64,000 nt of DNA, taken from the NCBI GenBank assembly GCA_963920765.1, contig OY987242.1, positions 39,607,264 through 39,671,263 on the forward strand, in the 5' to 3' direction. The notes beneath the pieces are model-generated. The model saw nothing but the letters and a program-made list of their open reading frames with translations. It was not told the DNA's origin and searched no databases. Shown here piece after piece: positions 60,164 to 64,000 of the stretch (position 1 is the stretch's first letter; each line of letters starts with the position of its first letter). The DNA is from Ulota crispa (lineage: Eukaryota; Streptophyta; Bryopsida; Orthotrichales; Orthotrichaceae). Both the position numbers and the translations under genes were made by a program.

Positions 60164-62106
60164 CCTTACCGTACAAGACGTACTGACAGAATAAAGATTT
60201 AATGAAGGTCTGCTTAGCATAACTAGGAGTGTCTGTACTAAAAGAGGCTTCAAATTGAACAAGTCTGCAAGCATATCAATAGTCACGGCCCTCACGCATG
60301 GACGCCCCCGATGCATCTCACTAAAACACAACTTGATGCACATTTAACTTTATTAAGTTCATGCGATTCTGCGATAGAAACGCACAGAAGCTCAATCTTG
60401 CATTCGACCTTCAATGCTGAAATACGTAAACAAGAACTGCCTGTATTTCTCTGGCTTTTCCCTACTCAGCAATAGAAAAGCTCCACTGAGATTTTTTGCA
60501 AGAATGTAATATCCAACAGCCGACTAAACCGCGATAGGTGCAATATCCGAAGCACTACAGTACACTGCTACTGTGTGCTTGTTGCCGACTCCATCGCTGT
60601 TTACCACCAGAGTTTACTGTAAGACCTAAAGCGACATAGGAGCCAGTCTACAAGGAATAAAACAAAGAAAAAGAAAGCGTATGTCGTATGGTACAGATGG
60701 TCCTAGAACGAGCAGTTTTTAACACATGTATCGCCGATCAATCGGTGATGGAATTCTCTCGTCCAAAACAATCTCATACATTGAAGTTACGTCACTTTGG
60801 CAGCTAAAATTTCGGAAAAGTGTTGCAAACTATAATTTCGCCATAGCTCTAGCGCACAGACACCAGCTCTGTACGAATTTACATACAAAAGAGTCGGGAC
60901 AAGACGCTAAGGAGAGATGGCGAGACGGAGAGGAGGCCAGCAATGACCGGATATGACCGGTATTGGAGGCAAGTGACCAGATATGGCCAGTACTTGGCGC
61001 TATTTTAGTGACTATGACGTGTTATGACCGGGTTAGGCTGGACCTTGAAGACTGCGACCGGGTATATCCGGTGAGGAGAGGTCCGTTGTTGGCCTGCAAG
61101 GGTGCTGGCTATGGCGTGCACAAGCCAATGAGGTTGTCGAAACGAATTTGCACGGTCCCACCGCGCGTCCCTCTCTTCCGGCACGGCTCAATTCGTCGTG
61201 ACGAACGGTCCATGCATTGTGCTCTTTCATAAACCGTTTTCAGATTTGTTTTTAGTGTTCAATCGCTCTTGGGAGCTCGTGGACGGCAGATTAGGCGTTG
61301 TTACATTTCCGTCGGTGTTCGGCGTTTCCGACAATGGAGAGGCGGATGCATGAAATTCTCTGGTTTGCTATACTTGCTGAACTGCCGGGATGCGACGCCG
61401 TTGTTGTACTTGCGAATGATTGTGCCTGACCGGTGAGAGTTCGAGGTGTTCTTGCTCGTGCTTGGTGGAATTTGTTGTATCACGTAAATCTTTGAAGCAG
61501 ATTTCGTGGTAGCAAACTAGCGATTCTCCGGAGCACATTTTTCCGTCTTCGAAGAATGCTACTTCGGCTCCGGGGTATGCATCACTTGAGCTGAAGGTCG
61601 CTCTATCTTTCCTTCGAGTAATGTCAGATTGTGTTGTTGTTGTAATTCTTTGATGTTCCCGGTGATGCACGTGAGCTTAATTCAGCTATCGTTTTTAAAG
61701 AGCTTATAACGTAACAGTATTATTTGGTGGAATTTAACAATTTGAAGAATAAGATTGCATTAATGTTAGGGATTAGAGAGATAGGCAGAATTTTCTCATG
61801 GTTGTGCTTCTTTAGAGCTGCGTTGTGATTTGTTGGAGCTCTTGATGACTAAAGTGCAGTTAATTCCCGCGGGGACCGAGCTTTCAAAGCCTGACGTGAC
61901 CAATTCGATTGATCATATTGCTAAATAACAACTTTAGACGGGATTCAAATTTTTATATCACCACAGTCAGTGAAGAACACTGTATGTGTTGATTAAAGAA
62001 AAAATATATGTTCTTACATTTGCAACTCTTTTATTCACGATGTCGAGTTTTTGAAAACATTCCTGTTCTGGTTGCAGTTTCAGGTGTACACATTCAACAA
62101 ATCGCA
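60164..62106. other. Upstream region of the gene at 62107, probable 5' UTR with intron
   Basis: No separate coding sequence was recognised. A candidate splice acceptor, TCTGGTTGCAG at about 62068-62078, lies just upstream of the start codon, so the 5' UTR probably contains an intron. GC content rises from about 60900 on, as near a promoter. Confidence 0.4.
60944..61072 (+). promoter_or_regulatory. Cluster of TGACCGG/TATGACCGG repeats
   Basis: ATGACCGGATATGACCGG at 60943-60960 is followed by TGACCAGATATGGCCAG, TATGACCGGG and GCGACCGGGTATATCCGG within 130 bp. These five or six related motifs form no exact tandem array. They may be a decayed short repeat or a cluster of protein-binding sites about 1.1 kb upstream of the start codon. 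Function is not known. Confidence 0.4.
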
Positions 62107-63588
62107 ATGGGCCGGGATTCTGCTGCTTTGATTGGTGGAAAACGGACCCGACCAGCTGACGATGAAGCCTATTTGGACAATTTTCACAACCACAAACGTT
62201 ATCTCACGGAGGTGAGGAACATCTTGCTACCAGTTTTTTAGACCTGCACCTTGAATTTAACGCCTGTTCTGAGGATTAAAAATTCGTTTCTTTTGCCAGA
62301 CTTCGTGTGCATGGTCACGAGATTTTTGTTGAGCTTCGCCGCATTCAAAAAAACTGGTTCCTGTTTTGTATTTCGGAATTGCGTGTTCTCGAGATTTTGG
62401 TTAACTTGGTTGCTGGTCATGGCAGGTGATGGCATCAAGTTTGAATGGGCTGCGAGTGGGAGAATCAACGTCTCACTCACAAAGATCATCCCCACCCTTG
62501 ATTGACAACATGGTGTCTCCTGCTCACACAGAGACAGCAGGACTTTCACGATCCGCATCGTCTTTCCCCACGAGTCACGGGTATGTTCCGGCAACCGCAA
62601 CCAATGTGACAAACCTCTTTTGTGGCGTTAGTCGTAGCAAGTTTGAACCTGTTTTTTTCTGGTTCTCTCACATCTGTTTCGTTGCAATTTTGACCTCTGC
62701 AAGCTCTGACAGTTGAACATGCGCAGGGATGACTTGTCAACGTTAGACTCTCCGATGTCGGACGACAGTGACGAGAGTGTTGGCTTTCGGATGGGCCGTG
62801 CATTAGAAAATCCTACCTTTTTACCTGTTTCTACACTAGAATCAGTCTCTGTAACCCCTACCAGCCCTGTATCCCCGCGTCGGAAGGAGCATTTCCCTCC
62901 CTACATCCCTACATACTGCAGTGCTCTGTCTTCACGGCAGCAGACTCCGCCTCCTTACACACCTTCACTTCCTCTCCCCTGTTCTCAAAACCGAGTGAAA
63001 GGAACTGACGGCGAGGGTCGCTTACCGCCCTCGCCGACTTCCGACCCTTGCCAATCTGCTGACCTGAGGAGAGCAGCTCTTCTGCGGTCTCTACAGATGA
63101 GATCGCAGTTTCCCATTAGACCAGCATCCTCAACAGTAGCTCCTGAGAAAGGGGCAGAGAAAGTCGAGGAGTTGGAAGAAGGCGGGGATCAGAGTTCTCC
63201 CAGCCCTTCAGTGTACCCTTCCGAACACACAGGCTGTAACTGCGAGGACTTAGGAGTGACCGGCACCACCATCTTTCCGCCCATCAGTACCAGAGCAGCC
63301 ACTCGTGTTCGGAGTCTTCTTTTAGATGAACCGGTAGTGGCTGCCACCATGGCGTTGTCCAGCACGTTGCCACAAAGTCTAGCTCCAGATACTGATAGTG
63401 ATACCGGCGCTCAGGAGTCCCGGTTTGAGCCCAAATCCTCCCAGCCGAAAAGCCTCCTTCGAGGTTGTTCCAAGCTTGCGAGAGCCATATCCAGTGACGT
63501 TATTGTATCAGACGCTGAGTCCAAACCACTTCGTAGGCCATCCGGTGTTATGGAAAAGTCCAGCTGTAAGAGGGCAAAACCACTGTGA
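62107..63588 (+). CDS. Uncharacterised plant-conserved protein, three exons, disordered and Ser/Pro-rich
   Basis: Exons 62107-62211, 62426-62580 and 62727-63588 join in phase to 373 residues. Splice sites are CGGAG|GTGAGG, GGCAG|GTGATG, CACGG|GTATGT and CGCAG|GGATGA. The N-terminus, GGKRTRPADDEAYLDNFHNHKRYLTEVMASSLNGL in outline (residues 10-44), together with SPMSDDSDES, matches a motif set I recall from a family of uncharacterised angiosperm proteins (F-L-D-N-F-H-x-H-K-R-Y-L-x-E-I-M-A-x-S-L-N-G-L). The rest is low in complexity, with Ser, Pro and Thr, a Glu-rich patch near residue 240 and basic residues at the C-terminus (SCKRAKPL). KR-rich segments suggest a nuclear location, as inference only. 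No enzyme motif is present. The start codon is the first in frame after the probable 5' UTR intron. Confidence 0.8.
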
Positions 63589-64000
63589 TGCAGATTAGGG
63601 TTTAAAGCATGGCTTTTGAGTCTTGCATCAAAGCTGTGGATGATCCAACTCTAAACCCTCTCACACCAATTCCATCAGAAAAGCGAGTTCAAGATAGCTA
63701 TAAGACTTCTGCTCAAGTCCCGAAGCAGGACAAGTGCTGCTCCCATCTCCGACACCTGAACTCTACCGATTGTAACACGGTAAAGGCAATTTCTAACATA
63801 ACCACTGGTAATTATCTGTAACGCGGCTAGTATATTTAGAATACCTGTAGAGGATGGTTTAGGTTGTAGTGTAGTTGGGGCCTCGTGCTGTCCCGAGAAG
63901 CTGAATCTACACGCGCCTGACGCAATGCTGGCCCCTTTTGAAGAACCTGAGAAGTTTCTCGAAGCTTCGAGAAGCGAAAGGAATCACGGGTGATGTAAAT
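63589..64000 (+). other. 3' UTR and flank of the preceding gene
   Basis: A 70-codon open frame (63609-63821) starts 20 bp after the stop and lies in a different frame. It resembles no known protein and is most simply 3' UTR. Other than the GAAGCTTCGAGAAGC hairpin near 63960-63974, nothing was recognised before the window ends. Confidence 0.4.

Overview
The window is land-plant nuclear DNA. Five intron-containing host genes can be read and all belong to plant families: an RNA-dependent RNA polymerase of the RDR1/RDR2 type, the APC/C RING-H2 subunit APC11, a PADRE (DUF4228) protein, a small multi-pass membrane protein and a plant-type nuclear-looking protein of unknown function. Short RDR introns (about 90-510 bp) and many different DNA transposons in AT-rich DNA do not fix the species. 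A non-seed plant is possible, but I cannot prove it.

Layout. 1-3.0 kb: no gene recognised. 3.0-17.6 kb: a dead CACTA (En/Spm) transposon, readable as scattered tnp2, DUF4218 and DUF4216 pieces. It is split by a 4.3-kb foldback element (3951-8258) and probably by a 3-kb insert with tandem repeats. 17.6-29.6 kb: repeat desert with TTAA-flanked elements, three head-to-tail Helitron-like units and a 26-bp tandem array. 30.5-32.2 kb: PADRE gene (minus), with a 0.53-kb tandem duplication upstream. 34.4-37.2 kb: one Helitron-like, two TTAA-flanked and one Mutator-like element. 38.2-40.3 kb: APC11 (minus). 42.7-46.5 kb: membrane protein (plus), with MITEs in both introns. 48.0-52.7 kb: RDR (minus, six exons, about 1157 aa). 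55.0-60.2 kb: an old, broken Ty1-copia LTR retrotransposon. 62.1-63.6 kb: the last host gene (plus).

The main discovery is a set of ten short non-coding elements that start TTAA-CCC, end GGG-TTAA (or close variants) and have inverted-repeat ends. These are the hallmarks of the piggyBac superfamily, which is common in animals and, to my knowledge, scarcely or not documented in land plants. The sequence itself supports TTAA target duplication. The two arms of the foldback act as filled and empty alleles of each other for two of these insertions and for one hAT-like MITE. A further copy sits precisely inside the terminal repeat of another.

The host genes do not form a pathway. RDR acts in small-RNA silencing, which may bear on such a transposon-rich neighbourhood, but the adjacency is not evidence of a link. 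Exon boundaries are my reading of splice sites and conserved frames and have not been checked against transcripts.
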